Below the pieces are notes generated by a model. The model made no database searches. It saw only the letters and a program-made list of their open reading frames with translations, and was not told the origin of the DNA. Below, in pieces: positions 35,050 to 48,744 of a stretch of DNA of 64,000 bases. The position numbers were made by a program, and so were the translations under genes. Source of the stretch: Membranipora membranacea (lineage: Eukaryota > Bryozoa > Gymnolaemata > Cheilostomatida > Membraniporidae); NCBI GenBank assembly GCA_914767715.1, contig OU612066.1, positions 36,180,283 through 36,244,282 of the forward strand, read 5' to 3'. Every line of letters starts with the position of its first letter. Within the stretch, counting starts at the first letter, position 1.

Positions 35050-37095
35050 CTTACTTGATACTTGCAGACGTAATCTCCACTTCTTAGTGTAGAAGGTTCT
35101 GGAAATGTGGCAGCTCATGGTCCGTTAACGTTCCAAGATTCAATTGCCAGAAAACCAAGTGAGGGACGGGGCGTGGGCTAACCAGGGGGCAGAGATGTCT
35201 GCTTTGGGGATCCAGTTGGTTCCAGGAGCGACTCGTGTTGATGTAGAACAAGTTCATGTGGGACTTGGTGTTGTGATTGTCCACTCGGTACTGCTGGTTG
35301 TAGCGGCGTGCGCTGGTTAGTCGATCAGTCATACGGACATAGTTGTTGATGTCAGTGTTCACCTCCTGGAAGTGCATGGCTCTAAACAGGCAGAGACGCA
35401 TGTGGCTTCGTCGGTCCTCGAGCTTCTCCCAGTCCAGTTTCTGAAGGATGCTGGTAGTTGAGGCATGGCTGGTTCGGGATATGTTGAACACGGCACGGGC
35501 TGATCTTCTCTGTACTGCTTCAACTTTGGTGGCAAGTGTCTTCGGGAGAGGATCCCAGGCACTAGATGCATATTCGAGGACTGGACGCACTAGTTTCACA
35601 CGAAAGTTGATGGACTGTGGCGGTATGGTTCTCTTCATGAAGCCTAGTGTTGTAGAGGCTTTGTTGGTAATGTACTCAATATGAGAGTTCCATTTCAGAT
35701 CTTCCAGTACTTTTACTCCTAGGTATTTGATGGTGTCAGGGGGGGGCTCTGTCTTTGTGCGTTTTCTACTGAAACGGACAAACTCACATTTGGAGGGGTG
35801 GAACTCCATGTTCCAGTTGAGTTCCCATTTCTCAGCTTGTGCAGATCTTCCTTGAGCTGGTGTGACTTATCAGCCGTGGCATATATGATTGTGTCATCTG
35901 CGAAGAGTCTCATGTGGGATGTAACTAAGCTAGGAAGATCGTTTATGTAAAGCAGGAAGAGGGATGGGCCAATGCCAGAGCCCTGTGGTACAACAGAGGT
36001 CACAGCACATAGATCAGATGAGACTCCTTGCAATGTGACAGCTTGGGTTCGGTTTCTGAGGAAGGATGCAGTCCAGTTAGTGATTTGGTCGCTTATACCT
36101 GCTGATTTCATCTTCTGGAGGAGTTTTGGATGGTTTACCTTATCGAAGGCTTTGCTAAAATCGAGCAGGCATGCATCAACTTCCTTTCCTGCATCAAGAT
36201 CTTTCGAGATGTATGATATCAATTCAACCAGCTGGGTTTCACAGCTCAGTTTAGCTCTGAATCCATGTTGTTGAGGGTGAAGCATTTTGTTGCCTTCTAT
36301 GTACATCATTATATGGCTGGTGACGATATGTTCCGTCAATTTGCTTGCGATGCATGTCAAGCTGATAGGTCGATAATTCTCTGGTCTGCTCCTGTCTCCC
36401 TTCTTGAAGATGGGTGTGACATTCGCATGTCTCCAGTCATCGGGGACAGAGCAGTACTGAAGTGACATGTTGAAGATGTTGCACAGTGGTCCAGCGAGCT
36501 CAGATGCTGCTTCTTTCAATACTCTGGCACTTATCCCGTCGGGACCGGAGGCTTTATTTGGTTTCAGGTTTGTCAGTAATTTCAGAACCCCTTCCCTATC
36601 GATGGTTAGATGTTTCATGGGAGGGAGGTTTGATTGTTGTCCAGCATGTGTTTTGGTTGAGTCAGTTGTGGAGAAGACAGACTGAAATTGGCGGTTTAGG
36701 GCATTGGCAATACCTTTTTTGTCAGTTATGAGGCGGTGTTGGGCCTTGATAGCTGAGATGGTGTTGCTACCACCACGTCTGTGCTTTATATATGTCCAGA
36801 ATCGTTTATTGGTACATTTTGATTCTTTGTCTTGTTCTTCTAGTAGGTTGTGGACATATTGTCGGTGTTCTTTCCGCATCAGATGTTGGACTTCCTTCTT
36901 GTATTCCTTGTATCTTTGCTCGGTGTTGACTTTGCCACTTAGTTTACTTCTTTTACGCAGATTGTCTCTCTTGGCTATCAGGAGTCTTTCTTTTTGGCTA
37001 TTTTTGTTGGTATGTGGTTGTTGCAGGTGTCTCTGATGGCCAGTTTGAGGGTGTTCCAGATTTTACTGACTGACTGTAGTGTTATTACTATTAGT
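35050..37095 (-). mobile_element. 5'-truncated non-LTR retrotransposon (LINE)
   Basis: The reverse transcriptase half of a Jockey/CR1-group type LINE on the minus strand. The endonuclease domain is missing, so the copy is 5'-truncated, as is usual for target-primed insertion. The 3' end carries short AAGTAAGTAAG repeats near 35045. It lies between the coiled-coil gene and MTMR, both of which read away from it. Confidence 0.88.
35084..37075 (-). pseudogene. LINE reverse transcriptase, frameshifted and truncated
   Basis: The frame is open from about 37075 to the 35820 area without its own start. It carries the expected RT order: KPNKASGPDGI, FKKGDRSRPENYRPISL, HGFRAKLSCETQL, DFSKAFDKVNH, VVPQGSGIGPSLFLLYINDLP and the catalytic FADDT. 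One missing base near 35845 throws it into another frame, in which the thumb and C-terminal part continue (KYLGVKV, RPVLEYASSAWDP) down to a stop at 35084. The frameshift and lost N-terminus make it non-functional. The rest is well preserved, so the insertion looks fairly young. Confidence 0.87.
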
Positions 37096-38272
37096 CTAAG
37101 ACTAACACAACAACAGTGAGCGTGTGGGTAAACCTGTGATCACATTTACAAGTTGTAAATGCCCTGATGCAAGGGTCATATACAATATTTACCTTGAAAC
37201 ATGGACTCCTATACTGGGTCAAGGATTGATAGGGGGATGGGAAAGTGGTATATATAAAGCTTAAATTCATTTGACTGAATGAAGTTTTCTGCATGGGTGT
37301 GTAAAATAGACTCCCCCAACTCACCTAAGTGCCACTCACATTATTGAACCACTTTTATATACTTTTCATGTGGATTCAAACTCATAAAAAACAATGGGCT
37401 GTATAAATTTGGAGTTATCTGCTCTCAATTTGCTAAAATAATTCATTTGGCTTTTTACCTGCAAGCTTTTTTTTGGGACTATGATCAACAATGGAGATAT
37501 TCAGAAATGCAGAAATTCTCAACTACATAGGAAAATAATTTTAATCTTGGCATTGCTTAGTTAATTTTGACCATCAATCATTGTCATCACTCTTATTCAA
37601 CGCCGAGATTATTCAAGATTGACAAATAATAAGTGTTACAAGGGTGAGTAGTACAGATCATGAATAAATTAGAAATTGCCTTCCCCTGGTTAACCCTTGA
37701 TGGAGTATAGGCCTTGCAAGCCTGTTCTTTGCCTACTGTTGCAGTGGAATGGAATATACAGGTTTGCAAGCCCCAGGGGCCCATGCATTTTCATGAAACT
37801 CCTAAAAAGCTGTCTTTACCAAAGCTTACGCAGTTTCGAAGCTCTATTGATATATTAGCTCTGGTCTTTACTATTAGTCATATTTGTAGAGTGAATTCTG
37901 CCCTGTACAATAACCTATTTGATGGAGGTAGCACCGCTTTCCCTCGAATTCCTCTTCCACCCCTTTGAGGCCCTAGCCTTTTCCCAAGGTCATGCCTTAT
38001 TTGCTTATTTGCCATTGATTGGTCAGATAGCGAATATAAGGCATATGATTGGTTTATCATTCCATCAATCAGATTTCGTAATAGACCTCGAGACTCTTTG
38101 CTTCACAGTTGTTCGATGCTTATTCATTTGTCCAAATCAAGGTTAACCGGAAAAGACAATTTAGAGAAGGGTTGATTAATAATTAAGGGAATGCTGCATC
38201 ACACTCCAAAAAATTGAGGCATACCCTGCCACCTTACAGCATGGACTAAAGCAGTTGCTTATATTGTGAAAA
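37096..38272. other. Upstream region of MTMR, promoter presumed
   Basis: No gene recognised. The MTMR promoter should be near the right end; no clear core element was seen. Confidence 0.4.
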
Positions 38273-41200
38273 ATGCCTGGCCGAAAGTCAGTCAGATCTA
38301 AGTTTTATGTAGCTTCTGGTTCTGATTTTGACTCCGAAAAAGTAAGTAGTATTACCCCTCAAACAAACTTAACTAAGTCAAGACCAAGACACTCACTCAC
38401 CAATTATTTATTTATTATCATGATTTTAGTTTTACAATTCTTCTCTCTTTCCCACCATAGCCAGCCTGTATGATTCTTCTCTCAACATGTTTATACTAAT
38501 GAAGTATTTTAGTGTGGTCCATAAAAGGCAGAGGGCCTGCTAGAGTTTTCATAAATAAATATTGAAATTGTATTGTACATATTATTATTATAGATAGTTA
38601 TTATAATTATAGCCAGAACTAATGTTTTTCTTTTTGAGCTTGCTTGGTAAAGAGACTTACAATAAGAGCATACATCCTCATTTCAAATAGGTGACTCAAT
38701 CATATTGAGTGTATCACTAGCTGTTGTTGATGTGGATAATGATTCCTTATTGAGAGCCGCAAGTCACTTCCATTTGTGACCGTTACCAGTTCAATGAGTC
38801 TAGTGAGATTTTAAAGCTGTTTGGTCAGATTGAGAAGCTCTCTTGATCATGCTACGCTTATGAGACATCAGTGATGAAGTCAAGAAGTTACAATGTGAAG
38901 TAGTTATAAAAATTACAACACAAACAGGCTCAAAAAAATACAATAATGTTGTAAAAGCTGATGTTGGTGTAGAAAGCATTTCACATTGAATCGCAAATGT
39001 GATGTATTTGCCACAAAACTCACCTAGCTCAGGGCACAGTATAGAAACATCCAAAAGTTCAACTGCAATATAATGTTACTGTATATATCTCAAGTAGTGA
39101 TTCATTAACTTAGGTCTCTTGTTGCGCGTCAATTTAGTTATGGCATCTATCACGGTTTGGTGTGGAATATGACAAAGAAGGCAGTAGCCTTCAGTGTTCA
39201 GATATTTTTGTTGTCATGGTGTGGCCAATGTTCCTGTTGTAATGATGCATAGCTTTCAAAAGCTCCTCCGATGGTAGATGCATGATGGCATTCTATGTTA
39301 ATTTTGTCTCCTTATGTCCGGCTTTGCCATGACAATGTCTAACACTTTTAGTCTCAGGAACCGACCAGTGAGCCTGAAGCACTCGGTTTAGGGCATGTAA
39401 AAACAAGGACTAAAGTAGTCAGGTCCACATTCTATGTGGATTCAATAATGGAATCCGGTGCAGTGAGTAAAACAGTTTGTTCTGCTAACCTGAGCTATCC
39501 TAAAAATCTTGCATGAGTTTGTTGATGTGTTGTAATTTCGATCTAGCTCCCTATCACTCTCTATTTACCTGTGCTAACTTTTTACTCATTCTGCTAGTTT
39601 TTGTTTTGTGTGGCTCGTGATTTTCTTTGGCTGCAGCCTCCACTTTGATATCATGAGATTTCAAACCCATGTTATTTTTACTGCTAGGAAGTAATCCTGC
39701 CTCTGAGTAATATGTTTTACCTAGCTGTAATGTTGTCAACGCTCAGTATGCTAGTAGTTCCTAATTCCTATACTTTCTAACATTGCATGTTGTGGCTGGT
39801 GCACACTTTGCCAACATACACTGATTGTGCATGGATAACCTCTCAATACATTAGGGAAACCTTTTTCACTACACAATTATTGTGCTAATCTCTAATGGTA
39901 GCTGGAGGGGTATATGTTATCTGTAAATTAATTTATGGTTATGTGATATCATTTTGTCGTATAATTCTGTTATATACATTCTCTCACAGCTGATGATTGC
40001 CACAATAGGTGATGGTATGGTTTACACTGCCTTCTAGTCAGCATTGTAACATAGATCTGTTTTCTGTACCGACAGGCCATACAAGAGTCATTTGACATTC
40101 CAGATCTGGATCCAACTCTGCTTGAAGGGGAGATAATCGCCTCCAAAGCACAGAAAGTGTTGAGAGTAGATGCATACAGTAAGAAGACCGGACAGTCAGG
40201 ACACTTGTACTGTACAAACTTTAGGATATGCTTTGTGACCGCTTCTCAAGATCCTGCTAGTAGTGTAAGTGATGCTCACGTCATATACCTAAATTGCCGC
40301 AGAACTCTTCCTTCCCTGCTTCTCTTCTTATGATTGGTTCCTTTGCAAGTTAACCGATGAAAAAATATTATATCAAGGATATAGTGTGATTTCACCAACT
40401 CCCTGCCTAGATAAATTATGCGCAAATATGCCTGAGTTTGGAGTTGCTCCCTGTTGACTTTCTGGCTGCAACTTTGATCTAATCTACACCACTACATAAT
40501 CCCCCGCAAAAACTAAAAAAATTGAAGGTAGATTTCGACAGCAGTTTCCAAACACAACATTTTGTAATGCATATAGTGTGTTAGTCGTGACTTTTTGCCC
40601 ACATACCCGCCACCCTTGTAATGACTTCCTCTTCTGATCAGCTTTCACAGTGTGTGAGTCATGACAGCATGTTATAGACTTAGAGCAGGTGCAAAGACAG
40701 CACTTTATGACCACCTACTAAATCATTCATAAAGGAAGTATAAATTCTGTCAACTGTTGATCTATTATTCTCTGTTTTATGACCAACATGATTCAAACAA
40801 TGAACTTCTGTAATGTTTTACTGTGTTCTCAGTCACACTTATACTTGACCAAACTCTATGTAAGTCATGATTGGATGAGGACCTTCCTTCATGTTTTCCA
40901 CTACCATACACTGGTGCTTGGTCTTTCTGCTCAGGTCAAACCTTTTTTAGGACAGACTAATTTGTATATGACAACATTATAAGACTCAGTCTGTACCTGG
41001 TGATGTGGTTCAAAACTTGCAGTGCTAACAGCTTAGAGAGTGTCACTGACAAAGGATATGGAATATGCAGTGCTGTTTCCAACCAAACCCCATCTACTTT
41101 CTGAATCAAATAATATGGACTGGAGGTCGCTGGACAATTGATTTGACTTTCTAAAATTGAAATTTCACCTATTCCATGTCCTTCAGTCACAGCTATTTAA

Positions 41201-44200
41201 CTTTGACAAGCAATCATTTACACATCAGTGATTCTCTGACTGTCACTGACACTCTTCTGTCTGACATTCTGCTTGACTTTATTTGAAGGGTAATGATGGA
41301 AGTAACCACAAGTTCCTTGGAGCTGATGATGTTATACTCAGTAATATAGCTGCAATCTATCAGATAAATAAGGATAAAACAAAGAAGCTATCACCAACTA
41401 AAACTAAAGATCACGGCTCTCATTGTAAATCTATACAGATTCACACCAAGGTAGGCTCTCAAACATGTCCTCTCGCTCATGCTTAAAGTTAGGAAATCTA
41501 TGGCTGGCTTACATCCCCCAGTTTATATAAGCTCAAACTTGCGCTGGTAAAATCTTAGCAATTTTTTACTCCGTTAAGATATATTTTCCCTGGCAATAAG
41601 CCTCCCAATTTTTTCTGTAGCTATTTCAAGAGGCTGGAAGCATGGTAATTTGTATGTTATGTTAGAGAAAAAAAAAAAGTGAGCCTTGATGTCATTATTG
41701 TATGCTAAATTCATTGGGTGCTTATTACAGGACCTCGGCATACATCATTTCAGCTTTCAATTCACAGAAAAGAAAGAGAGAAACAATGTAAGTAATGGCT
41801 TCCATATGGAGCTGACTGCTTATTTGCTTTTTTACACAGAATCATCCCCTCCATGCAGGTCTCTTGTGTAACACATACTGACATGTGATCTGCAGCATCC
41901 TGACCTTGAGATAGTTATAAGGTTGTATGTTGTCACATTGGGTCCAGTAAACTGTTCGCTTTTTTTTTAATTTAATTTATCCATGTCTATATTTGTGTTG
42001 TGTTCACCCATCAGCCGTGTATTTGGTTGTAGTTGGTGACTGCGATACTTCACCATGCGTTTCCCAACAGACACGACCTTCTGTTTGCTTATGAGTTCTC
42101 ACGCTGTGACCATCGAAACAGTTCTAATGGTACAACAAGCAGTAAAAGTGAAACCTCTAGTCTTGGCAGTGTGTCTGAGAATGCTAATATAGAATCATGG
42201 AGGCCGGCTAGGTACACCACCCGACAAGACTGGGAAAAGGAGCTAATAAGACTATCAGCTAAGAGCTCATGGAGGGTACCTCATGTAAATGAACAGTATA
42301 GTGTGTCTCCGACGTGAGTTGTCTAATCATCCAATAATATTTCCTTTCAAAACATATGGTTGTAGCTGTCTTAGGAACTAAAAGAGAGGAGCCAGGCTTT
42401 GGCAGGCTAACTAAATAAAGTTTCCCTGTCCATCCAGTGAAACAATTTCTATCATTGATGAATCAAACCTAAAATGACCGAACTTCACTCTCAACCTTAA
42501 CATAGCAGCAAACTTAAAACTAGTAGTAGAGAAATAGAGAAGAAGAGAAATCAAACTCCAGCAAGATTTTCATCTCACAGTATGATATAGAGTTGTCTGC
42601 TCAACCTGATATAAAAACCAGATAAGATTGGGTAACTTAGAAAATAGTTCATTTCTTAATTGTTTCGCATAGACATATAGGAAAAACAATTTGTAATGAA
42701 TTTAATACTATCATTACCCTCTATTTCACAGGATGCCTGAATACTTTGCTGCTCCTAAAGACGCACAGGATTTATTGTTGACTAAGGCAGCATCTCAGTT
42801 TACAGGAAACAGGTTACCAGTGAGTATAATATTCATAAGGTTATAGCAAATTATAATCACATCGGCAAGAATATCAGAATGGATCTATATGAGACTTAAC
42901 TCACTCCATTTTGCAAGATGATGAAGAAGTTGGTTAGTTGGTTAGAACCAAGTAGTTTATATTGCCATCATACTGTACATGTGGGATGTTGAATGTCTAT
43001 ATCTTATATCTTTAGATGTGGTGTTACACACACAGTAATGGATATTCTCTAGTATCGATGGCTAATCTCACTCCAGAAACAATCCATATCAACGTGGAGA
43101 CTGAGTGAGTATTTATTTATGTCACATCAAGCACTAAAACAGATATATGTAGTCACTAGTCATTTTACACTAAGTATTTACCATAGTCTCATGTTAGTTG
43201 GCTTAGTTTGGTGTCACATTTGTGCACATTTTCTATGTTTGAAGCAAATAACATCCTGTCCGTTTCCTCCCCATTGGTCAATGTTTAGAGCGTAGTTTAA
43301 AGTACTCCCTGAATAACCTACAGAATTCTAGATAGACTTGGTCATAACGATAACAATTTATTATATTTAAAGTTTATGAATTTATCATATAATTGTGACT
43401 GTAGGGCAAACGGCTTGTGAAAGAATGTTAAAAACTCAACTACCCCCAAATTTCTCGGCCCGTCGTCTTATATATGACATCATTTCCTACTGCCAGGATT
43501 CTACGATAGATTTAGTTATTTTATGGATAATTCCCCCTGTGTGCTGATTTATCATATTTCTTTCAATACTTAGATCTGGAAACAAATGTCACTCTAATGT
43601 GTATGTATGTGAGCATAGCCTGAACATAGCCTGCATCATCGTCATGCAGATAACTTGTTTTTGTCCTCATACTAAATCCACAATTTAGTTAGATGCCTAT
43701 TAGGCTTGTAGACTTTGCTTACATGTTTGCATTTGAATCTTTTTTGCTTAACTTTCAGCATCCAAATCTCCACAAAGTTTGGTATCCCCGGCAATGTGCA
43801 TACTGCTGCTTGATGCGCCACACCACATGCATTTAAATTGCCCGCCTTGATATAAACTCTTTCAGCTGCTCACGCCTTATTTTTCTCTGAGAGGGGAGCG
43901 AATATGATGCCGCGTTTTGTCCCGTATGCTTGTAGTAATAATTATCTGTAATATTTTGCCTCTGTAGTGCCGAAAATCAACTGGAGTGTAAAAGGTAACT
44001 TTCACATAACCCTACAGGAAGAAAATCATTATTTTGCTGATAGTAAACATGTATTATTTTAGTCCCACCAATTATTAGATACCGTCAAGATTCTCAATGC
44101 CTACTTACTAACTTGGTTGACTTCAAGAAATCCAAACTGACAAGTGCTTGAACCTATGAATTTAACATTTCTTGATAAGATCACAAATTTCAGTTCGAAT

Positions 44201-47200
44201 TTTCATCCTGTAGAGTGTAGATGGTTGTGTCTATTCTTGTGATATGTTTGTCTTATGTTGATTATTGTGCCACACTTATCAAGTTCTAACGCCTTAATTA
44301 ACTACAAGTGTCTCTGCGTTATTTTATTTGCCTAATAAAGCTGTATGATAGTATCAGAATGAAGTTATGGATATAAATTTGTGGGTCATTGTTTAGCTGT
44401 CTCTGGTTTGGGAACTGGCGGTTTATTAAGCCCAGTATTACTTTATTCTTTTGCATGAGCACAATCAATACATTCTTAATGAATAGATTTTGTGCACCAA
44501 AGTCGAAATTTTAGAAGCATGGAGGGTAAGACAAAAATGACAAATATGACAAATATGATGAATTATTTTCTTTTTTTCTCTTTTGCAAGTTGTTACCATT
44601 TAGCCAACTCTCCTACACAAAAAAACTTTAATCACCAAGCACATAATTTGAACATTTTCAGAAATCAAGTCCGTCTAATCGTTTCGTTGGTTTACTTCCT
44701 TTTAGATTAATCGATGTTATAAGCGAGGCACAACCACAAAGTGAAGATGAGCAGTCTGTTAAAGTGTTAGATGTAGATTTGAGTAAAGAAATAGGAGAAA
44801 GTATAACAGATATACAGACAGCCTATACTAAGATGTTCAGTCTATGTATACCTGGTATGTCTCCCTAACTATGCCTACTTCTACCTTTCTGCTCCCTCCC
44901 GCTGTATTTCCCTCAATAGTGCGAATATACGGGTATGGAGGATCACCATTAGGTTGTTAGTGATAAACTAGGTGATGATGGTCATTTTTTTGTGTAGGAG
45001 AATTAAGATTACTTCTTAATCAGTTGTCAGGGGTGCTCAACATTGTTAACATAAAAATATGCCTGGCAACAATGGTAAGAACCAAACAATACCAAGTGGC
45101 ATTCATGAATATGATTTAGAATTCGGACTTATCTGCCCTCTGTGCGACAGGCTCGCACATGAGGAAGAACAATCTATAGCTTGGTATATCAACGTTGCAA
45201 GCATCCTGATATATCAATCTTAATAACTTTTTCAGTGACAGTAAAAGACTTTTATGGCAATGATAATGAGGTGTATGGTAAGCTAGATTCTAGTCATTGG
45301 TTGAGAATGATCAGTGCCTGCTTAAAGGTGTCTAAAGACATTACTAGGAAACTGAGAAAGGGGCTCTGTTCTGTCAATATAAGAGGTAATTACAATTATG
45401 TTAGCTTTTCTTACCAGTCAGTGTAAATGCTCAAAGACTGTCCATGTTGCCAGTAGTGGCATGTCAGTTACAACCACAATGGAATGCCATTACCATCAAC
45501 CTGGACAGATTTAGAGCCCTCATCAGTAGGTCATGTCGGATACCATTTACAGCATTAACCTACTTGTAGCGATGAGGTCCCTGTGATAAGATTTTTTGTT
45601 AACTGAGCTGGATTTGTAAATTTTATAAATTGAATGAAGAATGATATTTTGCTGAGAAAGCTGCTTTTAGGGCAGAACAGCCTAAAATGACACAACGGTT
45701 GCAAACATAAGCACATCCCTACTCTGACCTCCTAGGCAGTGTTTGTTCCTGTTAATCCATATTGTTTTTTATCACAAAACTGTTGTTTTCATTACAGAAG
45801 ACAATGCAGTAGACTTGTCGTGTATCGTATCGAGCTTAGTGCAGCTGATGCTGGACCCTACAGCTCGTACAATCCGAGGATTTCAAAATATAATACAGAG
45901 ATGTTGGGTTGTAGCCGGGCATCCGTTTTGTGATCGGCTCGCCATACTCAGTTCTGGAGAACAGGTAGGTTACCATTGTTTACCCCCAACCTACTGCTTA
46001 GATAAATACTATGGAACACTAGCTCATTTTTCTAAAGCCTTAAATCAAAATTCACAGATGTTGCGCTCATAATTTAGAGTTGTGCTCTCACTGAATATTT
46101 TATCAGAGATGACACAACTGTGAAACCCTTAATAAGGAGCTTTATACGCAAATATGCTGTACTCAAGCCTGGGTACTCAAACTCCTTGATAATGATTCCC
46201 TCTCTCTCTCTTATTTACAGGTATCACCAGTGTTTCTTCTGTTCCTGGATTGTGTTTATCAGCTAACAGTACAGTACCCGTCAGCATTTGAGTTTAGTGA
46301 GATTTATCTTATCTCGCTCTGGGACAGCTGTGGTACAGGACTCTTTAGAGAGTTCATATTCAACTGTAACAAAGATAGGAAGCCTGCCAAACAGAAATTC
46401 TCAGATACTCAGAGTGCCAGGTGAGTGATCTTGACAGTCCAGCACTTTTCTTTGATTTAATTTATTTTGCCAGGGAGTGTACTTTGCTTAACATTTAAAC
46501 TTTGATGTAACATGTAACTGCTCATACTTGTCTCGCAGCTCATACTACCCAAGGTATCTATGATATAAATATACTTGTCAATTTCAAAACTCTGATTTTT
46601 TATGGCGATCTAACTTTTCCTTCTACATTCAGGAATGGATCAGCCTCACTGGAGACATTACCGAGTGTGTGGAGCTGGGATATACAGTACAATACAGATT
46701 ATATATCTCTGTTCAAGAATCCTCTGTACGAGTTTAACACAATACAATCTACTACTACAAGTCTACCTCTTAAAAGCAAACCAACCCGAACAATCAAACC
46801 TAATTGCCATCTTAGTCAGGTATGTCACAGGGTCTGGTATGTTGAAGAATATCTGGTAGAACCAGCGAGAAATTATGGACCCAGTTTATTTTCTCTTATG
46901 TATTCACATATAGGAGTCAGGAGTGGTCTAATGATTAAGTGTACGGGCTTTGGATGTTTGAGTTCCAGGTTCAATTCCTTGCGCCGGCAGTCATTTCGGA
47001 TTTGGTACTGGCACACCATTCATCATAGCCAGGTCCTTGCGGAAGGGACCAAAACACGGGAGGTCCACTGTGTGTTTGCACGCCCCACATGCAGTAAAAA
47101 GAACCCACTCTGCCTCTCTGATATGAAGAGTAGCCGGAATCCCGACGGGCAAGGGTATAGAGTGCGGCATGAATACTATGATCCACATATAAAATTCAAA

Positions 47201-48140
47201 CAACTCTTTTACCATCGGAGGTCATCCCTGCGAAATTAGAATATTTTTGTCAAGATGAAGTGCTTCTGGCTGGTTTAAAATGTTATTGATTAAAATCATT
47301 ATGACATTGTCCTACCATCAGTTTTATAAACAATTAAGAATTTTTGACCATGTCTGATTTTTACATGTACCAGACTCCTGTATATAATAGCCTTTGTTAT
47401 GTTTATTCTCAGATCGAAGTATGGGTAGGGTGCTTCTACAGGAATACCGCCCCTATGCAGATTACTAACGGTGGTAAACCAGCCGAGTACTTCCAGCAGT
47501 GCATCATCATGGAGGAAATTATCGGTGAGTGAATTATTTTTTTATTTCAGTTGAGAATTAAATGCGGGGTCTCTTGTCTGATAGCTATGGATGTGTCCTG
47601 TGACCAGGTCACATCACAACTGTGCTTTAAAAGCTCTGTGTTAAGCCCGTAATGATAAGCGTAAGATTAAACCCATTCAATTAGCAACCTGGTCACAATT
47701 GTTACACAGGACTCTGAATGATACATATAATATGCACATGGTTCCTTAAAAAAAGACTGGCCACATACCGCCCTTGTTGAGGCAATGAACTAAACCTTTA
47801 GTTCATTGGTTGAGGGGCCTTATAAGGCTGACCACTCTCAATTCAAATCCATTATGTTTTGGTTGTTGATATTCTTTCCATTCACTTTCTTCCAGAATTG
47901 CAAAACCAGATATCCAAACTCAAATCTGGGCAGGCTCAGCGTAGTAGCGGGCTGTTCTTCAACGCTTCGCAGAGTGCTTCTGCTGGCGATGGAGGATTAC
48001 TGGCTAAGTTGAAGAAATCATACATTACATCGACATTCCCATTTAATAATCGTATAAGTCGTAATGTATCAGATATATCATTATGTACACTACTAGAGAG
48101 AAGCTTGGTACTATCAGACAGTGTTAATGAGGATGACTAA
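38273..48140 (+). CDS. Myotubularin-related pseudophosphatase, MTMR10/11/12 type
   Basis: Fifteen exons join in phase: 38273-38341, 39358-39462, 40076-40264, 41289-41450, 41731-41787, 42033-42313, 42732-42819, 43016-43104, 44706-44854, 45236-45385, 45798-45964, 46221-46420, 46633-46819, 47413-47524 and 47896-48140; 2250 bp, 749 aa, close to the family's usual length. A PH-GRAM-like domain (about 75-240, starting near LEGEIIASKAQKVLR) precedes a phosphatase-like fold (about 260-640, with MPEYFAAP, MLDPTARTIRGFQ, VFLLFLDCVYQL and FKNPLYEF). Where active myotubularins carry CX5R, this protein reads DLSCIVSSLVQLM (about 450-462) with no Cys-X5-Arg, so it should be catalytically dead. Such members act as adaptors for active 3-phosphoinositide phosphatases. 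Two N-terminal exons each hold an RSxFYV motif. Convergent with SMARCB1. Confidence 0.93.
46913..47200 (+). repeat. tRNA-derived SINE in MTMR intron 13
   Basis: The head has an A-box-like TGGTCTAATGATTAAGTG (46924-46941) and a B-box GGTTCAATTCC (46968-46978) at proper tRNA spacing. The body contains TCCACTGTGTGTTTGCACGC, AAAAAGAACCCACTCTGCC and AAGAGTAGCCG. Related bodies occur at 34516-34750 (plus) and 27375-27450 (minus). Confidence 0.78.
47784..47860 (+). repeat. Small tRNA-like SINE head with palindromic start
   Basis: Begins with the palindrome CAATGAACTAAACC/TTTAGTTCATTG, followed by GGTTGAGGGGCC and a B-box-like CAATTCAAATCC. It resembles the start of the repeat at 55486-55620, which also begins with a CAATGAACT palindrome. 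It ends shortly before MTMR exon 15. Confidence 0.45.
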
Positions 48141-48400
48141 GCTTCGCTATTCACTTATCTCTGCTCAGAAGAGCAGTGATGATTTCTACTTTTTGTTATT
48201 ATATGTAACCATATGCCTGGCAAGGCTCTAGTTTTTAGCTTCCACTCAAATTTCTAATTCTCTTGTGGTGAACAAAGCTTATATACCATTTGCGGTTCTG
48301 TCTCCAAAATGTTCTACCAATCAAAGTAACATGTATTGCCATTAGTCCCTAATCGTTCTAGTTGCGATGCTATAATTGTGGTGCTATTAGGTCACTTTGC

Positions 48401-48470
48401 AAGTGAGTGGTACCCTTATCATTGATGTAATTACTGAAAGTGAGTGGTACCCTTATCATTGATGTAAAAT
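48401..48470 (+). repeat. Two-copy 37-bp direct repeat
   Basis: AAGTGAGTGGTACCCTTATC with the following ATTGATGTAA occurs twice, starting at 48401 and 48438, in the MTMR 3' region. Confidence 0.85.
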
Positions 48471-48744
48471 CGTGTTAAATCTTTAATTCTTGATTCCGTA
48501 GATTAGCCACCAGCAATTAATTTATTTTGAGAATTTGAGCAACCTCATGTCTGACTGGAGAATGAGTTTTTGTTTTAGAGATTTGCATCAGATTTATTAT
48601 CTTGTCTGGTGATCTATGCATTTAGCTATAAGATTTCATATGAAGGGCTTCCCGCTCTCAATGTAAACTTTATTTATGGTATAATGGTATTATAGAGTCT
48701 TGTTACACGGTATAATATATCATATTACCTTTTATTTTATATAC

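Noticed and set aside
35448-37036. Plus-strand open frames across the LINE
   Set aside because: Antisense shadows of the reverse transcriptase frame.
41905-41931. Extra MTMR exon (HPDLEIVIR) after an apparent CTGCAG acceptor
   Set aside because: No donor gives the phase needed for the next exon, and exons 5 and 6 (41731-41787 and 42033-42313) join in phase to give the family-typical KKERNN-LVTAILHH sequence without it.
46922-46990. A genuine tRNA gene
   Set aside because: A- and B-boxes are present, but acceptor-stem pairing is not evident and the sequence continues into a repeated SINE body.
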